Assembly (NCBI GenBank): GCA_030427145.1
Contig: JAUHWT010000004.1
Span: 186,001 to 250,000, forward strand
Origin: Alphaproteobacteria bacterium
GTDB lineage: Bacteria > Pseudomonadota > Alphaproteobacteria > Rhodobacterales > Rhodobacteraceae
Reading direction: 5' to 3'
Length of the DNA stretch: 64,000 nucleotides
Below are positions 39,485 to 48,026 of the stretch, piece after piece. Both the position numbers and the translations under genes were made by a program. Within the stretch, counting starts at the first letter, position 1; the number at the start of each line of letters is the position of its first letter. The notes beneath the pieces were generated by a model. The model had not been told where the DNA came from. It did not search any database and saw only the letters and a program-made list of their open reading frames with translations.

Positions 39485-41071
39485 CTAGAGTATGAAATCG
39501 TCCGCGGTGTAGTCTGAAGCCATCACACGTCCGTCATCCAGATAGAGCCGGAACTCCGGCTGATCGTCCCTGTCCGTGTTGGCATAAACGACCGTGTCGC
39601 CGCCGACGTTTCGCAGCCACAGTTCGCCGCGTCCCTTTGACGTGCCGAAGCTGAACGCCTGGTCGCCACCTTTCCCGGTATTTGCGTCGATCGAGGACAG
39701 GTCGATCAGATCGCCATCCGCTTTGCCGGCCCCTTCAAACGCATTCGTGGAGCCGTCCGCACGGATCACGTCTGATTTCGATTTGCTGGAATGACTGGCG
39801 CTCTTGAACCGGAAAATATCATTGCCTGAACCTCCGCGCAGGACATCGGCTCCCTTGCCACCGATCAGGACGTCGCGACCGCCATCGCCGTAAAGTCGGT
39901 CATCGCCGTTACCACCGTCCAGAGTATCCTTCCCGGAGGCCCCATGGAGCTTGTCTTTTTCGTCGTAGCCCTTCAGGCGGTCATTGCCTTTGCCACCTTC
40001 CAGTTCGTTTCTGGCCTGGTTGCCATAGAGTTGGTCGTTATTGTCGCCTCCGATTGCATTTTCGATCAACGACCGCTCATCCCCATCATGGAGCATGGCA
40101 TTAAAAATGTTACCTCGGGCCAGACCGTCGTTTTTGTCCCCACCGATTTGCGCGAGTTGATCTTCTGAAAAAACCGAATACCGGCCAGGCCGAAGATCGA
40201 CCTTCAGGCGGGTATCGTATGCTGACAGGTCAAACGTGTCCTTACCATCCCCATCCCAGATCGTGGCGTAGATCCGATTGTCGCCCGGGTTTATTGCAAC
40301 CTCACCATCGACCTTCGTCTTCCCGTTCGACGGCGTCCATTTGTAAACCGTATCGCCCGCATTTGTGCTGTAGTTGGCGCCATACATGTGCTGCAGGGCC
40401 GCAATATCGAGCATCATGTAGCTTTGCGGCTCGGACCAGCCGTCAACCAGCGTGTTGTCCGCTGGCCCCTGACCCACATAGGAACTGTAGGATATGACCG
40501 TATATTCGCGTGTGTCGTACTTTCCTGGGACAGCACCGTAGCCATTGTCCTCATGGGGATGGGTCAGGCCCAGCGCATGGCCTATCTCGTGCCTCAGCCC
40601 CATCATGTCGTAATTGCCGTCCTTGGGCTTGTCCCCCACACCACCGAGCCAGACATCGCCGCTCATGGCCGTGGTTCCAGGCAGATAGCCAAAAGCACCG
40701 GCAGTCTCGCCCGTGTTCCCGACCTTGATCACCGCGTTCGCCGGGTTGTTGGCCTCAAGATCAAATTCGAGTTTGGAGAAACCCTCGACCGAGAAACCTG
40801 CATGGGCCGCATTGGCCCCGGAATAATCGCTGTCGAGGATCTTTTTCAGCGCCTTGAACTGGTTCGAATCCAACGAGGAGAAGCCGTCCCGGTTCGTAGG
40901 CGTCCCGTCGCCATCAAGGTCAGCGCTGTAGCTGAAACCATAGTCGGAAGATGTAACGGGCGCTCCGTAGGTCAGCGTCGACGACGACCAACGGTACAAA
41001 TCCAGGATGCCATCAATGGAACTGTCATCGGTGTCCGCAACGGATTTAATTCCGGATGCTCCGTAGGCCAT
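39485..41071 (-). CDS. serralysin-type M10 RTX metalloprotease (copy 2)
   Basis: A paralogue of the preceding gene, clearly alignable along most of its length (MMLDIAALQHMYGANY, NPGDNRIYATIWDGDGKDTFDLS). Zinc motif HEIGHALGLTHPH near residue 160, and RTX repeats (GGKGNDRL, GASGKDTL, GGNGDDRL, GGKGADVL, GGSGNDIF) follow. The C-terminus also ends DFIL. The ATG at 41071 is preferred, with a GGGAA stretch ahead; a TTG at 41098 is also open. Only about 85 bases separate the copies, so they may be one operon. No type I secretion genes lie in the window. Confidence 0.92.
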   Translation of the reverse strand: MAYGASGIKSVADTDDSSIDGILDLYRWSSSTLTYGAPVTSSDYGFSYSADLDGDGTPTNRDGFSSLDSNQFKALKKILDSDYSGANAAHAGFSVEGFSKLEFDLEANNPANAVIKVGNTGETAGAFGYLPGTTAMSGDVWLGGVGDKPKDGNYDMMGLRHEIGHALGLTHPHEDNGYGAVPGKYDTREYTVISYSSYVGQGPADNTLVDGWSEPQSYMMLDIAALQHMYGANYSTNAGDTVYKWTPSNGKTKVDGEVAINPGDNRIYATIWDGDGKDTFDLSAYDTRLKVDLRPGRYSVFSEDQLAQIGGDKNDGLARGNIFNAMLHDGDERSLIENAIGGDNNDQLYGNQARNELEGGKGNDRLKGYDEKDKLHGASGKDTLDGGNGDDRLYGDGGRDVLIGGKGADVLRGGSGNDIFRFKSASHSSKSKSDVIRADGSTNAFEGAGKADGDLIDLSSIDANTGKGGDQAFSFGTSKGRGELWLRNVGGDTVVYANTDRDDQPEFRLYLDDGRVMASDYTADDFIL

Positions 41072-41177
41072 TTGCGCGTTCCCTGTTCTCCGTGACAACC
41101 GGCGAACGGGGCTGTTGCCGGAGCCCTGGATCTGCTCACAGGAGAATTAATCCGGCGTGAATTCAGGGTGTTTGGGG

Positions 41178-41199
41178 ATTTGTCATGGTTAATGACAGG
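41178..41199 (-). promoter_or_regulatory. palindrome upstream of RTX protease copy 2
   Basis: On the minus strand CCTGTCAT, six bases and TGACAAAT; the core is a perfect inverted repeat TGTCAT-N5-ATGACA. It lies about 107-128 bases upstream of the protease start. The same two 8-base blocks, seven bases apart, are found ahead of sqdB. A second perfect inverted repeat, CGAAACC-N3-GGTTTCG, is at 41203-41219. Confidence 0.45.
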
Positions 41200-41232
41200 T
41201 TGCGAAACCGCAGGTTTCGGAGCCCAAACAGC

Positions 41233-41258
41233 AAAAAGGGCGCGGATGTTTCGCGCCC
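41233..41258 (-). terminator. intrinsic terminator after rpoH
   Basis: On the minus strand a 7-base-pair GC-only stem (GGGCGCG against CGCGCCC, 7-base loop) is followed by five T residues. It lies 38 bases past the rpoH stop. Confidence 0.85.
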
Positions 41259-41295
41259 TTCGGTTATTTTGTTAGGAACTCGGCCGGGTACCGGC

Positions 41296-42192
41296 TCAGT
41301 TCATGCTTGGGCTCAGCCCGCGTTCACTGGCGAGCTCGCGCATCTTCTTCTGAAGTTTCTCGAACGCACGAACCTCGATCTGGCGAATACGCTCCCGGCT
41401 TACGTTGTAGATGCGCGACAGGTCCTCAAGCGTGACCGGCTCCTCCTTCAGGCGGCGCTCGGTCAGAATGCTCTGCTCACGCTCGTTCAGCGTGCCGATC
41501 GCTTCCATCAGGAGTTCCTGGCGGCTCTTGTATTCATCCTGTTCGGCATAGGCCTCAGCCTGGTTGGCATCCTCGTCCTCGAGCCAGTCCTGCCACTCGG
41601 CAGCACCCTCACCATCGGTATTGATCTGCGCGTTCAGGCTTGCATCCCCGCCGGACATGCGCCGGTTCATGGAGATCACCTCGGACTCGGTCACATTCAG
41701 GTCGCTGGCGATTTTTGCCACGTTTTCGGGACGCAACTCGCCATCCTCAAGAGCACCAATCCGGCTTTTGGCCTTGCGCAGGTTGAAGAACAGTTTCTTC
41801 TGCGCGGCGGTCGTACCGAGCTTCACGAGGCTCCACGAGCGCAGGATGTACTCCTGAATGCTCGCGCGGATCCACCACATGGCATAGGTCGACAGCCGGA
41901 AACCCTTTTCCGGATCGAAGCGTTTGACCGCCTGCATCAGGCCAACATTTGCCTCCGATACCACCTCGGAGGTCGGAAGACCGTAACCCCGGTAGCCCAT
42001 GGCGATCTTTGCAGCGAGGCGCAGGTGGCTGGTCACCAGCTGATGTGCGGCGTTGCTGTCCTGGTGATCGACCCAGGCCTTGGCCAGCATGTATTCCTCC
42101 TCCGGTTCCAGCATCGGGAACTTACGGATTTCCTGCATGTAGCGGGAAAGCCCATGCTCGGGAGAAGGTGCCGGTAAATTTGTATAGCTCAC
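41296..42192 (-). CDS. rpoH: heat-shock sigma factor RpoH (sigma-32)
   Basis: A 298-residue sigma factor directing heat-shock genes. Regions 2.1-2.4 are seen (SHLRLAAKIAMGYRGYGLP, GFRLSTYAMWWIRASIQEY), followed by the RpoH box, AAQKKLFFNLRKAK, which separates this from RpoD, and region 4 ([16 protein letters not shown]). The GTG start has a full AAGGAGG eight bases ahead. Alphaproteobacteria often have more than one rpoH; this window shows one. Confidence 0.97.
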   Translation of the reverse strand: MSYTNLPAPSPEHGLSRYMQEIRKFPMLEPEEEYMLAKAWVDHQDSNAAHQLVTSHLRLAAKIAMGYRGYGLPTSEVVSEANVGLMQAVKRFDPEKGFRLSTYAMWWIRASIQEYILRSWSLVKLGTTAAQKKLFFNLRKAKSRIGALEDGELRPENVAKIASDLNVTESEVISMNRRMSGGDASLNAQINTDGEGAAEWQDWLEDEDANQAEAYAEQDEYKSRQELLMEAIGTLNEREQSILTERRLKEEPVTLEDLSRIYNVSRERIRQIEVRAFEKLQKKMRELASERGLSPSMN

Positions 42193-42263
42193 TGTCTTAC
42201 CTCCTTAGAAATCCATCCGGGTCTATCCTGCCCTCGACTGGACTCCTCTCGTGTCTGATTAAT

Positions 42264-42269
42264 ATTATA
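42264..42269 (-). promoter_or_regulatory. possible -10 element for rpoH
   Basis: A perfect TATAAT on the minus strand 72 bases ahead of the rpoH GTG. The -35 is poor (TTTAAA at 16 bases is the best match), so the promoter may depend on another sigma factor or an activator. The surrounding 60 bases are AT-rich. Confidence 0.4.
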
Positions 42270-42454
42270 GTGCCTGTTACATATATTTAAACGGTGGGAT
42301 CGGGATAATCCGTCGAAAAAAATACAAGGCACTGATACTGCTTCGTTTTTGGAAGCGAAATCCCGTTCAATCAAACGTGAAGGTGGTTGAAATCCGCTCC
42401 ATGTGTACCTGAAACCCGCCTGGCGGCCATTTGGTTCCCGTTAAATGTAAGCGT

Positions 42455-43174
42455 CTACCGACAGCAGGACGCCACGGGGTACCCGTCCGTTACGGTGCCG
42501 GATATTTCCAGCACGAGTTTGCGTCGAACCGCCTGCGCGAACGTGTCGCGCCCCTCCGCCGTGACCATGAACGCGGCGGGTCCACCAATGATCCGCGTCG
42601 CGTATTCACGTTCCAGATTGGCGCCCGCCCGGCGACCGTCCTCAGGCCGCAGAATCGGCAACGCATTGATGGTGATACCCGCCGCCAGCACCTCTTCCCG
42701 CGCCTCGGCGATCGGCGGGCCGTAGGAATTCCCGATGCTGTCGCCGGAGAAATCAATGACAGCCCGTGGCGCGAAGATCCCGTTACCCTCGATCAGGTGC
42801 TTGCCCTCCAGCAAAGCCGACCCTATTGCATTGCGACCGAAAGCCTGGCGGGGTGGTGCGGCAACCGCATCGGCAAAGGCTTTCGCGCTTTCCGGCCCGT
42901 CAATCACCATCCAGTCCACAACCACAGCGGTATTGGTTGCCCACTCCACATATGTCACCGCGATATTGCCATAAAGCGACCCGGTAATCGCTGACAGCAC
43001 CAGCGGGTCCTGCATTGCGGCGGCATACCCCTGGCGCTGAAAAGCCAGTTCCTCGGAATCTATAGAACCGGATGCGTCCGCCAGAAGAACAAGTTCAAGA
43101 CCCACCTCCTCACGGTCCTGCGCGAAAACGGCACCTGCGAAGAATAATGCAATCAGCGTTTTAAAAATCGGCAT
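42455..43174 (-). CDS. DUF1194 (VWA-like) exported protein
   Basis: A protein of about 239 residues with a Sec signal peptide (MPIFKTLIALFFAGAVFAQ) followed by the DUF1194 domain. A MIDAS-like DASGSID motif near residue 34 and the VIDFSGDSIGN strand resemble a von Willebrand A fold that would bind metal. Two Cys stand at the very C-terminus (ASCCR). Function unknown, periplasmic. The ATG at 43174 gives the proper signal peptide; an in-frame start ten codons upstream would not. Confidence 0.88.
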   Translation of the reverse strand: MPIFKTLIALFFAGAVFAQDREEVGLELVLLADASGSIDSEELAFQRQGYAAAMQDPLVLSAITGSLYGNIAVTYVEWATNTAVVVDWMVIDGPESAKAFADAVAAPPRQAFGRNAIGSALLEGKHLIEGNGIFAPRAVIDFSGDSIGNSYGPPIAEAREEVLAAGITINALPILRPEDGRRAGANLEREYATRIIGGPAAFMVTAEGRDTFAQAVRRKLVLEISGTVTDGYPVASCCR

Positions 43175-43244
43175 GGCGCCAAACCTAATCCGGTTTGACG
43201 CCATCTCGTTTTGAAAATGCCGTGAGCGGCGCGCTCATCAGCGG

Positions 43245-44204
43245 TTACAGCGTCTCCTCAAGCCTGTCCGTCGCTGGTGCCGGTGTCGGAGAAAGGGCCG
43301 ACACCTTCGCGCGCAACTCCGCGGTCATGGGCACATCAAGCGCATTGAGCGAGGGTTTCAACTGCTCCACGTTCCGGGCACCGATAAGCGGCGCTGTGAT
43401 TGCCGGGTGCGAGGCAACCCAGGCAACCGCCAGACTGACCGGATGCCATCCATTTTCCTCAGCGAACTCCGCAAATTCACCGGCCACGTCCCTCATCCAG
43501 TCCGGCCCGTAGCGTTTGGCGTACATGTTGTCGGTGCTGATGCGACCGTCCGGCTGGCCCTTGCGGTACTTGCCACTCAACAGACCACCACCCACGGGGC
43601 TGTAGGGCGTTACGGCCATATTTTCAGCCAAAGCCAACGGAAGAATTTCCACCTCGGCCTGCCGTTTCACCAGGTTGTACATGGGCTGTATTGCATCGAA
43701 CCGTACCAGGCCCTCACGGGCCGAAATGCCCAGCGCGGTCGCGATCTGCCACGCCGCCCAGTTCGAAACGCCGAGATAAAGCACCTTTCCCGATTTCACG
43801 AGAAGGTCGAGCCCGTGCAGCGTCTCCGCAATATCAACGGCTTCGTCAAACCGGTGAACAAACAGCACATCGACCCGGTCGGTCCCGAGCCGGCGTAGGC
43901 TGTTCTCGACGGAAAGCGCAATATGCCGGCGGTTGAGACCGCCCTCATTGCCGGGAGACGGAGACCCGACCTTGGTGGTGATGACCAGCGCGTCGCGCTC
44001 ATGGGCCATCAAACCACCAAGGATCTCCTCCGCCCTGCCATCGGAGTAGACATTGGCGCAGTCAAAGAAGTTGATACCCGCATCGCGGCATGCGGCATAC
44101 AGGTCCTTCGCCCCCGCCTCATCGGCCTCCCGACCGAATGACATGGTGCCCATGCAAAGCCGGGAGACGTTAACTCCCGTGCGACCCAGAACTGTGTTTT
44201 CCAC
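43245..44204 (-). CDS. aldo/keto reductase
   Basis: A 319-residue NADPH-dependent oxidoreductase with a (beta/alpha)8 barrel. Catalytic residues are visible: Asp and Tyr in FFDCANVYSDGRAEEILG, Lys in LVITTKVG, and His in VLFVHRFDE. The cofactor-binding C-terminal part has AVTPYSPVGGGLLSGKY and SVALAVAWVASHPAITAPLIGAR. It resembles the YajO/Tas-like class acting on aldehydes; the substrate is unknown. It lies in a same-strand row (DUF1194, AKR, hypothetical, DHFR-like, rluD). Confidence 0.93.
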   Translation of the reverse strand: MENTVLGRTGVNVSRLCMGTMSFGREADEAGAKDLYAACRDAGINFFDCANVYSDGRAEEILGGLMAHERDALVITTKVGSPSPGNEGGLNRRHIALSVENSLRRLGTDRVDVLFVHRFDEAVDIAETLHGLDLLVKSGKVLYLGVSNWAAWQIATALGISAREGLVRFDAIQPMYNLVKRQAEVEILPLALAENMAVTPYSPVGGGLLSGKYRKGQPDGRISTDNMYAKRYGPDWMRDVAGEFAEFAEENGWHPVSLAVAWVASHPAITAPLIGARNVEQLKPSLNALDVPMTAELRAKVSALSPTPAPATDRLEETL

Positions 44205-44248
44205 GGATAGGTTCCCCCGAATTTGTTTGCTTCACCGCCAATCCGGTG

Positions 44249-44551
44249 TCAGCCGGCGATATCGGCCAACAGCCGGTCCCATTCCGCCGGTATGTCCGCA
44301 GCCCGCTCCTCACCGGTGCGGCGATACCACCAGTTGGCATTGGCCAGGTCGCCCTCAATCCAGTGGGACAACGCATGGACACGGTCGTGATCCCTGGATC
44401 CCTCGCCCATCTGACAAATCGAATGGGCCTTTTCCCATTCCGGTCCCATTTCCAGATTACCCTTTTTGAGCCACCAAAGCGCCTGTACCGGCGGCGAAAG
44501 CGATGGATCAGGCGCGTCGGCGTCCAGATTGAGTGAAGTCGCGGTTGTCAT
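44249..44551 (-). CDS. conserved hypothetical protein
   Basis: A 100-residue soluble protein: SLSPPVQALWWLKKGNLEMGPEWEKAHSICQ, then HALSHWIEGDLANANWWYRRTG and a C-terminal EWDRLLADIAG. It has many Trp and His residues, with HDRVHALSHWIEGD near the middle. I do not recognise a named domain; it reads as a conserved small protein of unknown role rather than noise, because it starts with a good GGAGG-spaced ATG. A longer start at 44578 is possible. Confidence 0.65.
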   Translation of the reverse strand: MTTATSLNLDADAPDPSLSPPVQALWWLKKGNLEMGPEWEKAHSICQMGEGSRDHDRVHALSHWIEGDLANANWWYRRTGEERAADIPAEWDRLLADIAG

Positions 44552-44629
44552 GTCAGTCCTCCCCTGAGTTGCCGACACAATGCCGCCCAGCGCTGCGGCG
44601 TCAACCCGAATGCGGAAAAGGCCTGGCCG

Positions 44630-45184
44630 TCAGGCGGTGATGACACGATACGTGTTGGAAACCAGACCGGACGGAAAGCTTTTCACATCGGTCAGTTCCA
44701 GATCGATATCCCGATCCACCGCACCGAAAAGCCCCCGCCCCTCACCAATCAGGATCGGGATCACCGTAACCGTCATGTCGACGATCAGCCCCGCCCGCAG
44801 AAAAGACTGAATGACCTGCCCGCCATCCACATAGGCCCGCTTCCACCCGCGGGATTTGAGGCGTTCCATCAGGGCCTCCGGCCGTTCGCCGGAGATTTCG
44901 ACACCGCCCCGCAGCCGTTCGGGAATGTCGTCCACCGTCATCGAGGCACTCATTACGACTACGGGCACCTTGTAGGGCCACGGATCGAATTCCTGCACTG
45001 AGCGGAAGGTCCCGCTCCCCATCACCAAGCCATCCATGCCCGAGATGAAGGCATCAAACCCGTGGTCTTCCTCCCCGGTGTCCTGTCGCAGCAGCCAGTT
45101 AATGGAACCGTCCGTACGCGCAATGAAGCCATCGAGGCTCATGGCGATGAAAACATGGCCCGTTGTAAGATCTGTCATGGTCAC
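44630..45184 (-). CDS. dihydrofolate reductase family protein
   Basis: A 184-residue RibD-C/DHFR-like protein. VFIAMSLDGFIARTDGSINWL at the N-terminus, GLVMGSGTFRSV, AYVDGGQVIQSFLRAGLIVDMTVTVIPILIGEGRGLF are typical of the 'dihydrofolate reductase family' enzymes, which are often not true folate reductases. NADPH binding is expected at the YVDGGQ loop. Its ATG overlaps the rluD stop by four bases, so it is coupled to the pseudouridine synthase. Confidence 0.85.
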   Translation of the reverse strand: MTMTDLTTGHVFIAMSLDGFIARTDGSINWLLRQDTGEEDHGFDAFISGMDGLVMGSGTFRSVQEFDPWPYKVPVVVMSASMTVDDIPERLRGGVEISGERPEALMERLKSRGWKRAYVDGGQVIQSFLRAGLIVDMTVTVIPILIGEGRGLFGAVDRDIDLELTDVKSFPSGLVSNTYRVITA

Positions 45185-46191
45185 AATGCCCTCAGGTCCT
45201 CAATAAGGGCCCGCATGTCGTCCGGGAAGTCAGCCTGAAACCGCAAGTTCACAGCTGTGAACGGGTGAACGAAACCTAAAGTTTCCGCATGGAGCGCCTG
45301 TCGCGGGAAATCCCGCATGAAGTCCGGCCCCCCAACGCGACCATAGACACGGTCGCCCACCAGGGAATGTCCGGCAAAGGTCATGTGCACGCGTATCTGG
45401 TGCGTCCGGCCTGTTTCCAGGCGGCACTCCACCAGCGACGCCAGGGGCCGGTCACCGCCGAAGCGTTCCAGGACACGCGCACGCGTGACCGCGTGTTTGC
45501 CACGGGATGCCAAAACCGCCATGCGTTTGCGGTCGCCGGGATGGCGTCCGATATTGCCCTCGATCCGCAGGATGCCGCCGCTTTCCCAGCTCACGCCTTT
45601 CAGACCGGCCAGCCTCGGGTCCGACCTCTCCGGCGCTCCTTTGACGACCGCCAGATAGCGGCGTTCCAGATCATGCGCCGCAAACTGTTTTGCCAGCCCG
45701 TGATGAGCAAGGTCCGACTTGGCGACCACGAGCAGACCACTTGTTTCCCGGTCTATACGATGAACAATACCGGGACGAACCGTGCCGCCAATTCCGGACA
45801 GGCTGTCACCGCAGTGATACAGCAGGGCATTGACCAGCGTACCGGTCAGAGCACCCGCCGCAGGGTGGACAACCATCCCCACGGGCTTGTTGACGACAAT
45901 CAAGTGCTCATCCTCGAAGACCACATCCAGCGGGATGTTTTCAGCCTTTGTCTCCAGGGGAACCGCGGCTGGCATGTTGATGAGCAGGACCGCACCGGGC
46001 TCTATTTTTGTACGGGCATCAAGCAGGGTGGTCCCGTCCTCGCGCGTCACGGCTCCCTCGCCGATCAAGGCCTGAAGGCGGGAGCGGCTGAGACCGGAAT
46101 TGTCCGGCACGGCGTCGGCCAGTGCCTTGTCCAGGCGGGGCGCCGGATTGTCGCCTATTTTGACCTGAATGACGTCCGGCTGTTCCGACAC
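45181..46191 (-). CDS. rluD: RluA/RluD family 23S rRNA pseudouridine synthase
   Basis: An N-terminal S4 domain (PRLDKALADAVPDNSGLSRSRLQALI) precedes the catalytic domain. The active-site HRIDRETSG, with Asp, is present, as is VVNKPVGMVVHPAAG. This class converts U1911/1915/1917 in 23S helix 69 if it is RluD; RluC-type cannot be excluded. The GTG at 46191 has GGAGG at proper spacing and gives the normal 336 residues; an upstream frame to 46353 is non-coding. A rluD/rpoH association is common in alphaproteobacteria; here four genes separate them. Confidence 0.88.
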   Translation of the reverse strand: MSEQPDVIQVKIGDNPAPRLDKALADAVPDNSGLSRSRLQALIGEGAVTREDGTTLLDARTKIEPGAVLLINMPAAVPLETKAENIPLDVVFEDEHLIVVNKPVGMVVHPAAGALTGTLVNALLYHCGDSLSGIGGTVRPGIVHRIDRETSGLLVVAKSDLAHHGLAKQFAAHDLERRYLAVVKGAPERSDPRLAGLKGVSWESGGILRIEGNIGRHPGDRKRMAVLASRGKHAVTRARVLERFGGDRPLASLVECRLETGRTHQIRVHMTFAGHSLVGDRVYGRVGGPDFMRDFPRQALHAETLGFVHPFTAVNLRFQADFPDDMRALIEDLRAL

Positions 46192-46243
46192 GGGGGCCTC
46201 CGAATAAGTGAGTGACCGGGTGTTGCCCCGGACCGGGGTACTG

Positions 46244-46888
46244 TCAAGCGGAAGGCTCGAGGGCGGGCAGGTCAAGTATCTTTGAAATGGAGACGAGCGC
46301 AATCCTGGACAGTTCACCGCTTTCAAAGCTGTCCGGAATTGTGCTGCCCTCAATCCAGAGACCGTCGATCACGGCATTGCAGGCGATCGCGTGTGAGCGC
46401 AACATGGTCACATCGACCGTGCGACCCGCATCCTTTAGGGCCACGCCAATGAGTTCCTGCATGAAATCGCGATAGGCCCGGTAGGTTCGGCCGTGAACGT
46501 CACGCATCTGCGGGCTGTGCTGCGCCGCCTGCATGAATGCCGCCCACAGAGCAACCGCCCGGGCCGAGGTGACAGGGGGCGTAAGCGCCGCCTCAATAAA
46601 TGCCGTCAGGCGGGCAACAGGATCGGTAGTGTCCTGAGCCACGGCGGCGATGGCCTGTTCGGTCATGGATGTCATGTGCCGGTCAAAGGCCGCCGCGATC
46701 AGGTCTTCTTTCGAGGAAAAGTGATGCCGGATCAGGCCAAGTGTCACGTTCGCTTCGGCCGCTATGGAGCGCACTGTTGCCGCCTGGGTGCCGGAGCGTG
46801 CAATGATTTGCAGAGTGGCGTCGATCAGTTCTGAACGCCGCTGCTCGGGCGCCGCACGCGTAAACGCCTTTTGACCATCCGGTCTCAC
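46244..46888 (-). CDS. TetR/AcrR family regulator
   Basis: A 214-residue repressor. The HTH is seen as ATVRSIAAEANVTLGLIRHHFSSKEDLIAAAF near residues 40-70; the rest is helical, as in the ligand-binding C-terminus (BetI-like in flavour, not proven). The start is GTG with GGGAGG at good spacing; the open frame back to 47248 would overlap the divergent gene. It is divergent from the 2-hydroxyacid dehydrogenase gene across about 145 bases, so it may control it. Confidence 0.85.
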   Translation of the reverse strand: MRPDGQKAFTRAAPEQRRSELIDATLQIIARSGTQAATVRSIAAEANVTLGLIRHHFSSKEDLIAAAFDRHMTSMTEQAIAAVAQDTTDPVARLTAFIEAALTPPVTSARAVALWAAFMQAAQHSPQMRDVHGRTYRAYRDFMQELIGVALKDAGRTVDVTMLRSHAIACNAVIDGLWIEGSTIPDSFESGELSRIALVSISKILDLPALEPSA

Positions 46889-47033
46889 ACCCGATCCTCC
46901 CAAATTCCATTGTCTCAAAAGGATAAGGCGGCCGACGTGGCGCTTCAATCCGTTTTGGCGGACAGGGGGTGACGGCGCTGCAAAACTCTGCCGTAATGGC
47001 AGGGTGTCGAATGAGTTTGAGGGAGTACTGGGA

Positions 47034-48005
47034 ATGGTGAAGCCCAAAATTTTGGTGACCCGTCGCTGGCCCGAGGCTGTCGAGGTGGCTCTGAGCGACC
47101 GGTTCGATACGGTACTGAACACCAACGATCGTGAAATGACCCCGGACGAACTGCGCCAGGCACTTGGCGAGTATGATGCGGTTTTGCCCACCGTGACCGA
47201 CAAACTGGGTGCCGCCGCATTTGAGGCCGGTGAGGTAAAAACACGCATTCTGGCGAATTACGGCGTGGGGTTCAGTCACATTGACATGGAACGCGCCAGC
47301 GAGCTTGGCATCTGCGTGACCAACACACCGGATGTGCTGAGCGGCTGCACCGCCGACCTGGCCATGACGCTTATGCTGATGATTGCCCGCCGGGCTGGTG
47401 AGGGTGAACGCGAGCTCCGGGCCGGGGCGTGGACAGGGTGGCGGCCGACGCATCTTGTGGGGCGGAAGGTAACCGGCAAGACGCTTGGCATTATCGGCTT
47501 CGGCCGGATCGGTCAACAAATGGCCAAGCGGGCGCATTTCGGGTTTGATATGGAAATTCTGGTTCACAACCGGTCGCAGGTGCCGGGGGACGTTCTCGAA
47601 AAGTATAACGCGCGCCAGGTCGCTTCGGTTGAGGAACTGCTGCCGCAATGTGACTTTGTCTCGCTGCACTGCCCCGGCGGGGGGACCAACCGGCATCTGA
47701 TCAATGAGGCGCGTCTGTATCTCATGCGTCCCGATGCCTGTCTGATCAACACCGCCCGTGGCGAGGTTATTGATGAGGACGCTTTGGTCGCGGCATTGCG
47801 GACGGGAAAAATTGGGGGGGCGGCACTTGATGTCTTCGACGGTGAGCCGCAGATCAATCCCGAGCTTTTGGGCTGCGACGGGCTGGTGATGCTTCCGCAT
47901 CTGGGAAGCGCCACCCGGGAGGCCAGGGAGGCCATGGGGTTCCGTGTGGTGGACAACCTTACCGATTTCTTCGAAGGCCGTGAGCCACGCGACCGCGTGA
48001 ACTGA
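47034..48005 (+). CDS. D-2-hydroxyacid dehydrogenase (glyoxylate reductase-like)
   Basis: A 323-residue NAD(P)-dependent enzyme of the D-isomer 2-hydroxyacid family. The nucleotide-binding fold is LGIIGFGRIGQQMAKRA; catalytic Arg is in NTARGEVID, Glu in DVFDGEP and His in LPHLGSATREAR. It most resembles glyoxylate/hydroxypyruvate reductases. The ATG at 47034 has GGAG eight bases ahead; a GTG at 47004 would add ten residues. It is divergent from a TetR gene, its likely regulator. Confidence 0.92.
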   Translation: MVKPKILVTRRWPEAVEVALSDRFDTVLNTNDREMTPDELRQALGEYDAVLPTVTDKLGAAAFEAGEVKTRILANYGVGFSHIDMERASELGICVTNTPDVLSGCTADLAMTLMLMIARRAGEGERELRAGAWTGWRPTHLVGRKVTGKTLGIIGFGRIGQQMAKRAHFGFDMEILVHNRSQVPGDVLEKYNARQVASVEELLPQCDFVSLHCPGGGTNRHLINEARLYLMRPDACLINTARGEVIDEDALVAALRTGKIGGAALDVFDGEPQINPELLGCDGLVMLPHLGSATREAREAMGFRVVDNLTDFFEGREPRDRVN

Positions 48006-48026
48006 AACGGCGCGGATGCAACCGTA

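Noticed and set aside
46683-47900. 405-codon minus-strand frame opposite the 2-hydroxyacid dehydrogenase gene
   Set aside because: Antisense of a well-supported dehydrogenase with complete catalytic motifs.
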